Position numbers and translations under genes: made by a program
Part shown: positions 26,925-36,146 of the stretch, piece after piece
How positions within the stretch are numbered: the first letter of the stretch is position 1
Layout of the letters: every line of letters starts with the position of its first letter
Origin: Nostoc sphaeroides
GTDB lineage: Bacteria; Cyanobacteriota; Cyanobacteriia; Cyanobacteriales; Nostocaceae
Length of the DNA stretch: 64,000 nt
Direction of reading: 5' to 3'
NCBI RefSeq assembly: GCF_003443655.1
Contig: NZ_CP031941.1
Coordinates: forward strand, 4,524,501-4,588,500
Notes under the pieces: model-generated
What the model was told of the DNA's origin: nothing
The model's database searches: none
Seen by the model: only the letters and a program-made list of their open reading frames with translations

Positions 26925-27083
26925 GGGAGCATCCCAATACTGCTCGGTTAAGGAATTTCTTGGTTGAGGCAAGCTGTTCAATAGCTGGGGGAGAAATGGA
27001 GGCTGGCGTTGAGTTTTTGCCTCCCCTGCCTCCCCTGCTTCCCCTGCCTCCCCTGCTTATCCGAGCAGTATTGGGGAGCATCC
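26925..27083. mobile_element. MITE E2 (139 bp) with 10-bp target duplication
   Basis: The element at 26935-27073 is identical by eye to E1. GGGAGCATCC flanks both sides (26925-26934 and 27074-27083). It lies inside the end of repeat F, 100 bp upstream of an endonuclease-like gene on the other strand. Confidence 0.92.
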
Positions 27084-27236
27084 CAATTTTGCACAAAGGT
27101 GTAAGTCAAAAGCGAATGAAGCGATAGCGTAATGAAGCAATCGCAAGATATGGGATTGCTTCACTCCACTACGTTGCGCTCGCAATGACAATTCATAATG
27201 TGGGTTTGATATAACTTACACATTTGGGATGCTCCC
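26925..27236. repeat. Dispersed repeat F with ends GGGAGCATCCCAA, carrying MITE E2
   Basis: The left end GGGAGCATCCCAATTTTGCAC and right end CACATTTGGGATGCTCCC are inverted copies. MITE E2 sits inside the left end and has duplicated ten bases of it. So F was present before E2. Confidence 0.75.
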
Positions 27237-27357
27237 TAAAATTCTCAATTCCTCCGCAAGGATGCTGCACAAACTCCCTTGGGAGGATGCCTTTACTGAT
27301 GAAATCAGTATCCAATATATCAGGAAGTACGCGAGATTCCTTAAGGAGACTGATTGA

Positions 27358-28374
27358 ATGAATTTGCAGGCAATTTGGAAGTTATTACAAGAGACATTCA
27401 AAGAATGGAGTGAGGATAAAGCCTCACGGTTAGCGGCGGCGCTAGCTTATTACACGATTTTTTCTATTGCACCGTTACTAATTATTGTAATTGCGATCGC
27501 AGGGGCAGTATTTGGAGAAGAAGCGGCAAGGGGTCAAATCGTCGGACAAATTCAAGGTTTAGTCGGCAAAGATGGCGCACAATTTATCCAAACAGCTATT
27601 AGCAATGCTAACAAACCACAAACAGGAGCGATCGCTTCTATCATTAGTGTCGTAGTTTTGTTATTAGGTGCTACTGGCTTATTTACCGAGTTGCAAGATT
27701 CCCTCAACACAATTTGGGAAGTGAAACCGAAACCCGGACGCAATGTAACTAACATGATTCGCCTACGGGTTTTGTCCTTTGCAATGGTAATAGGTATTGG
27801 CTTTTTACTTTTAGTTTCTCTGGTAATTAGTACGGCATTAGCAGCATTAGTAGCATACTTTAGTAACTTAGTACCTGGTGTCGATTTCCTCTGGCAGATT
27901 CTCAATTTCATCATCTCTTTTGCCATCACTACGTTCCTATTCGGACTCATTTTTAAAGTTCTACCAGATGTCGAAATTGCTTGGAGTGATGTTTTAATTG
28001 GAGCCATGCTCACCTCCTTTTTATTTTCTATCGGGAGATTTTTGTTAGGACAATATTTAGGTAATGGCAGTTTTGGTTCAGCCTATGGTGCAGCTGGTTC
28101 ACTGGTGGTAATCTTAGCTTGGGTTAACTATGCCGCGCAGATTCTTTTCTTCGGTGCAGAGTTTACTCAAGTTTATGCCAGAAGGTACGGTAGCGGCATT
28201 ACTCCATCTAAACATGCCATACCTTTATCTGATAACAGGGAATATAATGGCAAGGCTCCAACGGGGCAATCGTCCACTAAGAAAAAGCCTTATTCTAATT
28301 TGATTAATCGCTTGTTCCAGTCTTTCAATAAGCCCAAGCGTTTAAAACAGAGAAGAAAAAATCAGCGATTTTAA
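27358..28374 (+). CDS. YihY/BrkB-family inner membrane protein
   Basis: 338 residues with about six membrane helices. The N-terminal EDKASRLAAALAYYTIFSIAPLLI is the classic YihY/BrkB (UPF0761) opening. The middle has LRVLSFAMVIGIGFLLLVSLV, and the end a basic, soluble tail (KKKPYSNLINRLFQSFNKPKRLKQRRKNQ). The family was once linked to RNase BN, but that was wrong. The molecular role is unknown, with suggestions of lipid or envelope functions. Confidence 0.9.
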   Translation: MNLQAIWKLLQETFKEWSEDKASRLAAALAYYTIFSIAPLLIIVIAIAGAVFGEEAARGQIVGQIQGLVGKDGAQFIQTAISNANKPQTGAIASIISVVVLLLGATGLFTELQDSLNTIWEVKPKPGRNVTNMIRLRVLSFAMVIGIGFLLLVSLVISTALAALVAYFSNLVPGVDFLWQILNFIISFAITTFLFGLIFKVLPDVEIAWSDVLIGAMLTSFLFSIGRFLLGQYLGNGSFGSAYGAAGSLVVILAWVNYAAQILFFGAEFTQVYARRYGSGITPSKHAIPLSDNREYNGKAPTGQSSTKKKPYSNLINRLFQSFNKPKRLKQRRKNQRF

Positions 28375-28530
28375 TCCCTGAATACTGAGATTATATGTTT
28401 GTAACTCTGATAGATGTTGAAGTATTTAACCTCTAATAAAAGTTAGTCTGATGAAATCAGACCACAGATAAATAACGTGATACTGGATTTTTTCCAGAAG
28501 TCTATTAACAAAGGAAGAAAATCAGTGCTA

Positions 28531-29082
28531 ATGGAAAAATGGTTTTTTATCAATTGGCAGGCAATCTTTATTCCTAGCATCAGCATCTTTGAGTTAATTA
28601 TCCGTGGTTCGCTGGTTTATTTAGCACTATTCTCAGTGCTACGTTTTCTTCCTAGCCGACAACTAGGAACACTAGGAATTACTGATTTACTCGTAGTTGT
28701 GCTATTTGCTGAAGCTGCCCAAAATGCTATGGCAAGTAATTATACATCAATTACTGAAGGCGCTATCCTGGTAGGAACTGTGATTTTTTGGAGTTACTTG
28801 CTGAACTGGTTAGGTTACAAAATCCCCCAGTTCCAACGTTTTCTGAATCAGCCACCACTGCTACTGGTAAAAAATGGTCGGATGATTGAGCGTCATTTGC
28901 AACGAGAGTTAATTACAGACGATGAGTTGATGAGCAAGTTACGCCAGCAAGGTGTGGAATTTTTAACAGATGTGAAGTTTGCATATATCGAGGCTGATGG
29001 CAGGATTAGTATCATCACCTTCGACTCTAAAACTAGTACCGTCCCTGAGCAAAAAGCAGTACTAAAAAGCGATCTACATTAA
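28531..29082 (+). CDS. DUF421 / YetF-family membrane protein
   Basis: 183 residues from ATG 28531, preceded by AAGGAAG. Three N-terminal membrane helices contain LRFLPSRQLGTLGITDLLVVVLFAEAAQNAM. A small cytoplasmic domain follows with GRMIERHLQRELITDDELMSKLRQQG, and ends with the IEADGRISII strand. This is the standard DUF421/YetF architecture. YetF-like proteins are spore- or envelope-associated in Bacillus; the cyanobacterial role is unknown. A GTG at 28477 would extend it by 18 residues and is less likely. Confidence 0.88.
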   Translation: MEKWFFINWQAIFIPSISIFELIIRGSLVYLALFSVLRFLPSRQLGTLGITDLLVVVLFAEAAQNAMASNYTSITEGAILVGTVIFWSYLLNWLGYKIPQFQRFLNQPPLLLVKNGRMIERHLQRELITDDELMSKLRQQGVEFLTDVKFAYIEADGRISIITFDSKTSTVPEQKAVLKSDLH

Positions 29083-29122
29083 TTAAACTGTAAAATATGA
29101 CGGTTGTATTCTGTGCCAAACT

Positions 29123-30418
29123 GTGATTGAGCGTTATACTTTGCCCGAAATGGCTAATCTGTGGAGTGAAGCCTATAAGCTAAAAACTTGGCTGCAAGTC
29201 GAAATTGCTGTTTGCGAGGCTCAAGCTGAACTTGGTTACATCCCATCTGAGGCGGTTGAGGAAATTAAGGCCAAGGCAGATTTTGACCCCGATAGGGTGC
29301 TGGAAATTGAGGCTGTAGTGCGCCACGATGTCATCGCTTTCTTGACAAATGTCAACGAATATGTAGGTGATGCAGGACGTTACATTCACCTGGGTTTAAC
29401 TAGTTCGGATGTTTTGGATACAGCTTTAGCACTGCAATTGGTTGCCAGTCTAGATATATTATTGCAACGTTTGGAAGATTTGATTCAGGTAATTCGTGAA
29501 AAAGCACGGGAACATCGTCATACAGTGATGGCTGGCCGATCGCATGGTATTCATGCTGAACCGATTACTTTTGGTTTCAAGTTAGCTGGCTGGTTAGCAG
29601 AAGTGTTGCGACACCAAGAACGCCTGAAAATTCTCCACGAAACGATCGCTGTGGGTAAGATTTCTGGTGCGGTGGGAACTTATGCCAATGTGGAACCGCG
29701 TGTAGAAGCGATCGCTTGCCAAAAACTCGGACTCAAACCCGATACGGCCTCAACGCAAGTTATTTCGCGCGATCGCCATGCCGACTATGTGCAACAATTA
29801 GCTTTGGTAGCAGCATCCATCGAACGTTTTGCTGTAGAAATTCGCAATCTCCAAAAAACAGACGTTCTGGAAGTTGAAGAATTTTTCTCCAAAGGTCAAA
29901 AAGGTTCTTCGGCAATGCCACACAAACGCAACCCCATCCGTTCGGAACGGCTGACGGGAATGGCGCGACTCGTCAGAAGCCATGCCGGTGCAGCTTTGGA
30001 AAACGTTGCTCTCTGGCATGAAAGGGATATTTCCCATAGTTCTGTAGAACGGGTAATTTTGCCAGATGCTTGCACTTTGACGCATTTTATGTTAATAGAA
30101 ATAACCGACTTGGTAAAAAACCTGTTGGTTTATCCTGAGAACATGGAACGAAATCTCAACTGCTACGGCGGCGTTGTGTTCAGCCAAAAAGTCCTGCTTG
30201 CCTTGATAGACAAGGGAAGCCAGCGAGAAGAAGCTTATGCGATCGTTCAAGAAAGCGCTCACGCCGCTTGGAACAAGCCAGAAGGTAATTTCCAGGACTT
30301 GATTAGCAAAGATCCTCGCGTTACCGAAAAGTTGTCCCCAGCAGAACTAGAAGTATGTTTTGACCCCCAGCAGCATCTAAGCCATTTAGAAGAGGTTTAT
30401 CAACGGTTGGGAATTTAG
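29123..30418 (+). CDS. purB: Adenylosuccinate lyase
   Basis: 431 residues from the GTG at 29123 (MIERYTLPEMANLWS..., the normal family start). It catalyses two steps of purine synthesis: cleavage of SAICAR to AICAR and of adenylosuccinate to AMP. The superfamily signature GSSAMPHKRNP (around 265-275) carries the catalytic serine loop, and the catalytic His lies in LTSSDVLDTA/GRSHGIHAEP. Length and motifs are complete. The next feature is an inverted repeat that may terminate transcription. Confidence 0.97.
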   Translation: MIERYTLPEMANLWSEAYKLKTWLQVEIAVCEAQAELGYIPSEAVEEIKAKADFDPDRVLEIEAVVRHDVIAFLTNVNEYVGDAGRYIHLGLTSSDVLDTALALQLVASLDILLQRLEDLIQVIREKAREHRHTVMAGRSHGIHAEPITFGFKLAGWLAEVLRHQERLKILHETIAVGKISGAVGTYANVEPRVEAIACQKLGLKPDTASTQVISRDRHADYVQQLALVAASIERFAVEIRNLQKTDVLEVEEFFSKGQKGSSAMPHKRNPIRSERLTGMARLVRSHAGAALENVALWHERDISHSSVERVILPDACTLTHFMLIEITDLVKNLLVYPENMERNLNCYGGVVFSQKVLLALIDKGSQREEAYAIVQESAHAAWNKPEGNFQDLISKDPRVTEKLSPAELEVCFDPQQHLSHLEEVYQRLGI

Positions 30419-30432
30419 GAATTAATTTGCTT

Positions 30433-30458
30433 GTAGTGAGCGCTGAAGCGCTTACTAC
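30433..30458 (+). terminator. Hairpin after purB
   Basis: GTAGTGAGCGCT and AGCGCTTACTAC pair over a two-base loop 14 bp after the stop codon. There is no U-run, so it could be a transcript-end stabiliser or simply a dispersed palindrome. Confidence 0.5.
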
Positions 30459-30733
30459 TAACCTGTTACTCAAAAAATACGCAAAGTTTTTCAAAGAAGA
30501 TATATAAAACTTACCCATTGACAGACATAACGAAAGGTGAATTCTCGTTACAAGGTTCTATCTTGTAATGCTCTTGTGTCCGGCTCTGCCTCCTGTCAAA
30601 CTAGGAGGCAGAGCCTCCGAGCGATCGCATTCCCACGCAGCAGCCCAGGAACGAGGGAAGGCAAGGCTTTTATCTTAATAAGCTTGAGATTTATAAGATG
30701 CTTAATTTGTAAAGTGCGTAAGTCCTAGATATA

Positions 30734-30840
30734 TATAGCGGTTCCCATTCAAATGAGGTACAAAATTATATCGCAAGGTTTAGGGGCACGGCAGTGCCGT
30801 GCCCCTACGAGTGTACGTCACTAGGCCGGGAAACGCTATA
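30734..30840. repeat. Dispersed repeat A, complete copy (107 bp)
   Basis: It starts TATAGCGGTTCCCATTC and ends GGGAAACGCTATA, with the central palindrome GGGGCACGGCAGTGCCGTGCCCC. Same length as the copy at 53197. Confidence 0.8.
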
Positions 30841-30967
30841 AAAATACCAAAAATTTTTAGTATTGCATTGCTGAAGACTGTTAATTTGGTGCTGGAATTT
30901 TTGACAGCACTGGGTAGTATAAATAACACATATTTACTTGTTATTTATTAGTGCTTCGAGTGCTTTC

Positions 30968-31507
30968 ATGATTGAAATCCTAGCCACACTTTCAGCCTCG
31001 GCGGCAGCAGGAATGAGAATAGCTACACCTCTGCTGCTTATTGGATTGTTGCAGGGTAGTAGCTTGTGGTCGCAAGTTCCAATTTTATCTCACATTTCTC
31101 CACCAATCTTGTTAGCCTGCCTCAGCTGTTGGTCTTTAGTTGAATTATTAGCCTCAAAAAAGCTATGGGGGCAAAGATTGCTACAACTAGTTCAATTATT
31201 CATGTCTCCCGTCGTGGGGGCAATTATGGGGTTAGCAGTAGCTAATGCAACAGCAACGCCAAGCTGGATGATTGGGTGTATTGGGGGTTCCTTAGCTTTA
31301 GTACTCCAGCTAGTTCAAGTTGGTTGGTTCTATCGGTTACGCGGCTTACCATTGTGGGCAGTCTTTCTTCAAGATACCTTGTGTGTTGCTCTAGTACTTT
31401 TTGCCTTTGATGCTCCCTGGCAAGGAGGATTAATTGCTTTAATACTGCTGTGGTTTGCAGTTCGTAGTGCTAAACAATGGTATGACTGGTATCGGCAGAA
31501 AAGTTAG
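30968..31507 (+). CDS. DUF4126-family membrane protein
   Basis: 179 residues from ATG 30968 (MIEILATLSASAAAGMRIATPLLLIGLLQ). About five hydrophobic segments and the A-x-G-x-R-x-x-x-P opening fit the DUF4126 family. The function is unknown. The TTG at 30938 would add ten residues without a ribosome-binding site. Long simple repeats follow directly. Confidence 0.8.
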   Translation: MIEILATLSASAAAGMRIATPLLLIGLLQGSSLWSQVPILSHISPPILLACLSCWSLVELLASKKLWGQRLLQLVQLFMSPVVGAIMGLAVANATATPSWMIGCIGGSLALVLQLVQVGWFYRLRGLPLWAVFLQDTLCVALVLFAFDAPWQGGLIALILLWFAVRSAKQWYDWYRQKS

Positions 31508-31650
31508 GAGTTAAAAGTGAGAAGTTAGGAGTTAAGAGTGAAAAGTTAGGAGTTAAGAGTGAAAAGTTAGGAGTTAAGAGTAAAAAGTTAGGAGTTAAGA
31601 GTGAAAAGTTAGGAGTTAAGAGTGAAAAGTTAGGAGTTAAGAGTGAAGAA
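31503..31650. repeat. Tandem GAGTTA/GGAGTTAAGAGTGAAAAGTTA array
   Basis: About seven units of roughly 21 bp (AGGAGTTAAGAGTGAAAAGTT). It is the complement-type partner of the pyrimidine-rich array at 31788-32018, so the pair could fold into one large hairpin around element C2. Confidence 0.8.
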
Positions 31651-31667
31651 CTAGGGACAAGAATTTA

Positions 31668-31779
31668 GGCGTTGCTGAATTCAGGTATGAAAATGATCTT
31701 GCATAATTTCAAAACCTTTGTAGAGACGTTGCAATGCAACGTCTCTATACCAAGATTCATACATCTAATCAGCAACGCC
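31668..31779. repeat. Small element C2 (112 bp)
   Basis: Ends GGCGTTGCTGA / TCAGCAACGCC and a central hairpin around GTAGAGACGTTGCAATGCAACGTCTC. Same family as 23195-23307, with a diverged interior. No clear target duplication is left because both flanks are simple repeats. Confidence 0.75.
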
Positions 31780-31787
31780 AAACTCCA

Positions 31788-32018
31788 AACTCCTAACTCC
31801 TAACTCCTAACTCCTAACTCCAAACCCCAAACTCCTAACTCCAAACCCCAAACTCCAAACCCCAAACTCCAAACTCCTAACTCCTAACTCCTAACTCCAA
31901 ACTCCAAACTCCAAACTCCAAACTCCAAACTCCTAACTCCTAACTCCAAACTCCTAACTCCTAACTCCAAACTCCAAACTCCAAACTCCTAACTCCTAAC
32001 TCCTAACTCCTAACTCTT
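31788..32018. repeat. Heptanucleotide array AACTCCA/AACTCCT
   Basis: More than 30 consecutive seven-base units drawn from AACTCCA, AACTCCT and AACCCCA. These are short tandemly repeated sequences as known from heterocystous cyanobacteria. The array reaches to within about 10 bp of the hemH stop codon. Confidence 0.9.
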
Positions 32019-32019
32019 T

Positions 32020-33186
32020 TCACTGCAAAAGTCCAATCATGTGCAAGAAGCCATGACCGGTAATCAACTCGATGATTAATGCAATAAAACCCAGCATGGC
32101 AATCCGCCCATTCCATACTTCAGCACTAGTAGTCAAACCCCATTCCCAACCCTCTTGAGGGTACATTTTCACCATTTTTTTCATTTGGGCAGCTTGCGAA
32201 AGCTTGAAACTGGGATTTTTCAGCGCATTAATCACCAAGTCTGCAAGTGCATTAATAAATACTGGATGGGTATTGGGAGCAGGTACACGACGGAAATTGT
32301 GAATTCCTGCTTCTTCTGCTACTTCCCGATATTCAATATCAATTTCTTGCAGAGTCTCGATGTGTTCTGAGACAAAACTGATTGGTACGACAACCAAATC
32401 TTTCACGCCCTTTGCGCCTAGTTCTTTGAGGGCATCCTCAGTATAAGGTTGGAGCCATTCTACTGGGCCGACACGACTTTGGTAAGCTAAGGTGTGCGCA
32501 TTGGGTCGATTGAGGGTCTGCATAATCAAAGCAGTACATTCCTCAATTTCTTGCTGATAAGGGTCGCCAGCCTCTTCAACGTAGCTTTTAGGAACGCCGT
32601 GAGCGCTGAAGAATATATGAACCTCATCTGGGTTAGGAAACTGTTCTAATTCTTGGGCTATGAGTTCCGCCATTGCCTGGAGGTAGCCTGGTTCTTTGTA
32701 CCAGGAAGGAATTACGGTGTAATCAATGGGTTGAAGCTTTGGGTCTTCTTGCCAAAGTTTTTCTAAAAGCCGGAAGCTAGAACCACTCGTACTGATAGAA
32801 AACTGGGGATATAATGGTAATATTACCAGGTGTTCTATATTATCTTGGGTGATCTGTGCGATCGCCTCTTCTGTATAGGGATTCCAATAACGCATCCCCA
32901 CGTAAATCTTGGCTTCTTGTCCTAAATGACTCAACTGTTCTTTTAAAGCTTGCCCTTGGGCTTCTGTGATCCGCCGCAGTGGAGAACCACCACCGATTTG
33001 CTTATAATTCTCTTGAGATGTTCTGGTTCGCCGTGAGGCAATAAACCAGGCTAGGGGCTTTTGCAACCAGCGAAATGGTAGGCGAATAATTTCCGGATCG
33101 GAAAATAGGTTGTACAAAAACGGCCCGACATCCTCTAGCTTATCGGGGCCACCGAGATTGAGTAATAAGACGCCTACACGACCCAT
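32020..33186 (-). CDS. hemH: Ferrochelatase with C-terminal chlorophyll-binding (Hlip-like) tail
   Basis: 388 residues. It inserts Fe2+ into protoporphyrin IX to make haem. The catalytic domain covers about 1-330, with RVGVLLLNLGGPDKLEDV at the start, the active-site region FSAHGVPKSYVEEAGDPY and FVSEHIETLQEID. A linker follows, then a single membrane helix with AEVWNGRIAMLGFIALIIE, a light-harvesting/Hlip motif typical of cyanobacterial and plastid type II ferrochelatase. The tail anchors the enzyme in thylakoids and binds pigment. Two free-standing HLIP genes occur at 42856 and 43112. Confidence 0.97.
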   Translation of the reverse strand: MGRVGVLLLNLGGPDKLEDVGPFLYNLFSDPEIIRLPFRWLQKPLAWFIASRRTRTSQENYKQIGGGSPLRRITEAQGQALKEQLSHLGQEAKIYVGMRYWNPYTEEAIAQITQDNIEHLVILPLYPQFSISTSGSSFRLLEKLWQEDPKLQPIDYTVIPSWYKEPGYLQAMAELIAQELEQFPNPDEVHIFFSAHGVPKSYVEEAGDPYQQEIEECTALIMQTLNRPNAHTLAYQSRVGPVEWLQPYTEDALKELGAKGVKDLVVVPISFVSEHIETLQEIDIEYREVAEEAGIHNFRRVPAPNTHPVFINALADLVINALKNPSFKLSQAAQMKKMVKMYPQEGWEWGLTTSAEVWNGRIAMLGFIALIIELITGHGFLHMIGLLQ

Positions 33187-33279
33187 AGCAGTTACTTTCC
33201 CCCAATCTTTTCAGGTTTTTTACTAATGTTAACAATATATCTTTATTAAATATAAAGCTTAATAGCAAGGAAATATGCA

Positions 33280-33903
33280 ATGGCAACAATTTTAAGGGAT
33301 TGGAGTTACCGTTATCAGTGGCTATATGATGGTATCTCTCGTTTAGCAGCCTTAAGTGTAGGTGGTGAAGCCCGTTTTCGACAACTTGCTTTGCAAGGCT
33401 TAACAATTCACTCAGATACTCAGGTTTTAGATTTATGTTGCGGCAGTGGTCAAACGACGCAATTTTTAGTAAAATTATCACAAAATGTAACAGGATTGGA
33501 CGCTTCACCCAAGTCCTTGCAACGAGCGCGGCAAAATGTACCATCAGCAGTCTATCTCGAAGCTTTTGCCGAGAAGATGCCATTTGCAGATAATCTATTT
33601 GATGTGGTGCATACCAGCGTTGCATTACACGAGATGCAGCCTGAGCAATTGCGAAAAATTATTAGTGAAGTTTATCGGGTGTTGAAGCCAGGAGGAGTGT
33701 TTACACTGGTGGATTTTCATGCTCCGACGAATCCGATATTTTGGCCTGGAATATCAGTGTTTTTGTTGTTGTTTGAAACGGAAACAGCTTGGCAATTGTT
33801 GAAAACTGATTTGCCTCGATTGTTAACTGAGACTGGGTTTAATGTGGGTGAGCCAACTTTATATGCAGGTGGGAGTTTGCAAGTGGTACAGGCTCAGAAG
33901 TGA
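33280..33903 (+). CDS. Class I SAM-dependent methyltransferase (UbiE/MenG-like)
   Basis: 207 residues. Motif I VLDLCCGSGQTT lies around 49-60, motif II LDASPKSLQRAR follows, and motif III comes in EVYRVLKPGGVFTLVDFH. The layout resembles UbiE/MenG and plastoquinone or tocopherol methyltransferases, but no substrate-specific signature is obvious. It diverges from hemH with about 90 bp between. RBS AAGGA lies 9 nt before the ATG. Confidence 0.85.
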   Translation: MATILRDWSYRYQWLYDGISRLAALSVGGEARFRQLALQGLTIHSDTQVLDLCCGSGQTTQFLVKLSQNVTGLDASPKSLQRARQNVPSAVYLEAFAEKMPFADNLFDVVHTSVALHEMQPEQLRKIISEVYRVLKPGGVFTLVDFHAPTNPIFWPGISVFLLLFETETAWQLLKTDLPRLLTETGFNVGEPTLYAGGSLQVVQAQK

Positions 33904-34229
33904 ACAATACTAGTCCTAAAAACCTTGCTTGATAAGACTTGACTCGTTCCCAGTCTCCGACTGGGAATGCATTCATTGAGTCTCTGACTCAATATAAAAC
34001 TTGAGGCAGTAGCCTCGAATCAGGCACTCCCATGCTCTTCATGGCAATGAGAGTAACAAGACAATAATGAGAAATAGAGCTTTTTTAGACTTGTGTGTAC
34101 ACCGTAGGATGCTTTGGAGAGGGAATTGTTTGCACCCATAAAATACGGGGTGAGGTTGCGACTGTATAGAACCCAAGTGAGAACTGTTATATTCAAATTA
34201 GCATGATGAAATTTTGAGGTTAATAACAA
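33904..34229. other. Gene-free stretch with repeat fragments
   Basis: It holds a CCCAGTCTCCGACTGGG hairpin, as in the composite repeat at 20983, and CAGTAGCCTCGA-type sequence. Near 34090 there is an isolated ACTTGTGTGTACAC end of repeat H. No ORF here looks real. Confidence 0.5.
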
Positions 34230-34748
34230 ATGACACAGGAATTAATAGACCTCAGAAGTTGCATTCAGGAAGGACGTTACGCAGATGCCTTGGTAATTGT
34301 TGATGAATTAGAGGGCATGAGTAAACAAGCTATTCTGCGGAATATCCAAGCTTATTTAAGGATTCTACTGATTCATTTGATTAAAAACCAACTAGAGCAG
34401 CGATTAACCAATTCTTGGGTTGCTTCTATTCGTAATTCACTTATAGAAATTAAGAAACTCAACCTCAAAGACAATAAAAAATCCTATTATATAAATTTAA
34501 ACGAATGGGATACTTATATTGAAGATGAAATAGAAATAGCAGTGCGTGATGCCAGTGTGGAAGTTTTGAATGGAATGTACAATGAATTCCAACTTACTGA
34601 AATGGTGGATAGGAACCAGATAATCCAGACTGCTCTGAAGTTGTTGGCGCTAACTTATTCTTATTCAGCTAAGGAGTTACCGGCTGTTGTGGCTGAAAAT
34701 TTAACTCAGCTAACTGGTGGAGAAGATTGGAAAGCAGGTAGGCGATAA
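34230..34748 (+). CDS. Tandem paralogue 1 of three, DUF29-like cyanobacterial family
   Basis: 172 residues. It starts MTQELIDLRSCIQEGRYADAL and has helical segments: LVIVDELEGMSKQAILRNI, then LIHLIKNQLEQRLTNSW, then KLNLKDNKKSYYIN. I believe this is the type annotated as DUF29 in Nostoc, with no known function. It is the first of three adjacent, co-directional copies separated by 4-5 bp, so one transcript is likely. GAGG lies 10 nt before the ATG. In this copy the third segment reads EDEIEIAVRDASVEV, lacking the VIEDAIADASDEV form of copies 2 and 3. Confidence 0.75.
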   Translation: MTQELIDLRSCIQEGRYADALVIVDELEGMSKQAILRNIQAYLRILLIHLIKNQLEQRLTNSWVASIRNSLIEIKKLNLKDNKKSYYINLNEWDTYIEDEIEIAVRDASVEVLNGMYNEFQLTEMVDRNQIIQTALKLLALTYSYSAKELPAVVAENLTQLTGGEDWKAGRR

Positions 34749-34752
34749 AAAA

Positions 34753-35274
34753 ATGACGCAGGAACTAATAGACCTCAAAAAGAGTATTTTGGAAGGACGT
34801 TATGCAGATGCCTTGGCAATTGTAGATGAATTAGAAGGCATGAGTAAACAAGCTATTCTGCGGAATATCCAAGCTTATTTAAACATTATGTTGATTCATT
34901 TGATTAAAAACCAAGTAGAACAACGATTAACTGGTTCCTGGGCAAATTCTATTCGTAATTCAATCAGAGAAATTAAAAAGCTAAATATCAAAGATAATAA
35001 AAAATCTTACTATATTAATTTAGATGAGTGGGAGACTTTGATAGAAGAGGAAGTGATTGAAGATGCGATCGCAGATGCTAGCGATGAAGTAATGAATGGA
35101 GTATATAATCAATTTCAACTCGCTGAAATAGTCGATAGGAAACAACTTATTCAGACTGCGTTGAAGTTTTTAGCACTAACTTATTCCTATTCAGCTAAGG
35201 AGTTACCGACAGTTGTGGCTGAAACTTTAACTCAGCTATCCGGTGGAGAAGATTGGAAAGTACGCAGGCGGTAA
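34753..35274 (+). CDS. Tandem paralogue 2 of three, DUF29-like family
   Basis: 173 residues from ATG 34753, four bases after the previous stop. It is very similar to copy 1 along its whole length (MTQELIDLKKSILEGRYADALAIVDE). It shares the end PTVVAETLTQLSGGEDWK with PAVVAENLTQLTGGEDWK of copy 1. Few gaps and high similarity point to recent gene duplication. The role is unknown; the family is helical and probably cytoplasmic. Confidence 0.75.
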   Translation: MTQELIDLKKSILEGRYADALAIVDELEGMSKQAILRNIQAYLNIMLIHLIKNQVEQRLTGSWANSIRNSIREIKKLNIKDNKKSYYINLDEWETLIEEEVIEDAIADASDEVMNGVYNQFQLAEIVDRKQLIQTALKFLALTYSYSAKELPTVVAETLTQLSGGEDWKVRRR

Positions 35275-35279
35275 AAAAA

Positions 35280-35801
35280 ATGACCCAGGAACTAATAGAC
35301 CTGAAAAAAAGTATTTTGGAAGGACGTTATGGAGATGCTTTGGCAATTGTAGATGAATTAGAGGGGATGAGTAAAAAGGCAATTCTGCGGCAGATTAAAT
35401 CGTTTTTAAGAATTCTATTAATTCATTTGATTAAAAATCAAGTAGAAAAACGATTAACAAATTCTTGGGCTGCTTCTATTCGCAATGCAATCCGCGAAAT
35501 TAAAGAAGTCAATCTAAAAGACAATCAAACATCTTATTATATCAATTCAAATGAATGGGAAAAATTCATAGAAGATCAAGTAATTGAGGATGCGATCGCA
35601 GATGCGAGTGATGAAGTGATGAATGGCAAATTTACTCGCTCTCAGTTGTCTGGAATGCTAGATAAAAGCCAGATTTTGACTACAGCTACTAGTTTACTGG
35701 CTTTAACATATAATTATTCGCCAAAGGAATTACCGGCGATTATGGATGATTATCTCAGTCAGTTAGCTGGTGGTGAAGATTGGATAAATCGGGAAAAATA
35801 A
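35280..35801 (+). CDS. Tandem paralogue 3 of three, DUF29-like family
   Basis: 173 residues from ATG 35280, five bases after copy 2. The N-terminal half is nearly the same as copy 2. The C-terminal third has drifted (FTRSQLSGMLDKSQILTTATSLLALTYNYSPKELPAIMDDYLS). This gradient suggests the copies exchange sequence at their 5' halves, or that selection differs. Function unknown. Confidence 0.75.
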   Translation: MTQELIDLKKSILEGRYGDALAIVDELEGMSKKAILRQIKSFLRILLIHLIKNQVEKRLTNSWAASIRNAIREIKEVNLKDNQTSYYINSNEWEKFIEDQVIEDAIADASDEVMNGKFTRSQLSGMLDKSQILTTATSLLALTYNYSPKELPAIMDDYLSQLAGGEDWINREK

Positions 35802-36146
35802 ATATCTGCTCTTTGTTAGGCGGTGATACCAAGTGTTAAATTGAGATTTTTACCGTCAACTTTTGAAGAGAATACAAAATTTTGATTTTGCTATTTTAAA
35901 TTTACATATAAAAAATACAATTTAACTTAAAGTTTGTCAATCTCAAATCTAAAATTGTATGATTGTAGCGTTTGAGATCCTATGAAGAGTTACTTTTTAT
36001 ATAGCGATCGCTATTTCTATACAGGCGAAAACTGAGGTAGCAAACAAAGCCAATATCACGATAAACTGATTGCTAAACCGTAGTATTTACATTGTAGTAC
36101 TGTACGGATAAGCAATAATAAAGTTTTCGCCAATTGTAAAGTAGAG
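35802..36146. other. Gene-free stretch
   Basis: 345 bp of AT-rich DNA before the dienelactone hydrolase gene. I see no repeat of the families described and no convincing ORF. It probably contains that gene's promoter. Confidence 0.4.

Noticed and set aside
31788..32018. Possible CRISPR array
   Set aside because: The units are only seven bases with no spacers; it is a simple tandem repeat.
34020..34229. 69-residue minus-strand ORF
   Set aside because: Made of repeat fragments, including half of repeat H; no homology pattern.
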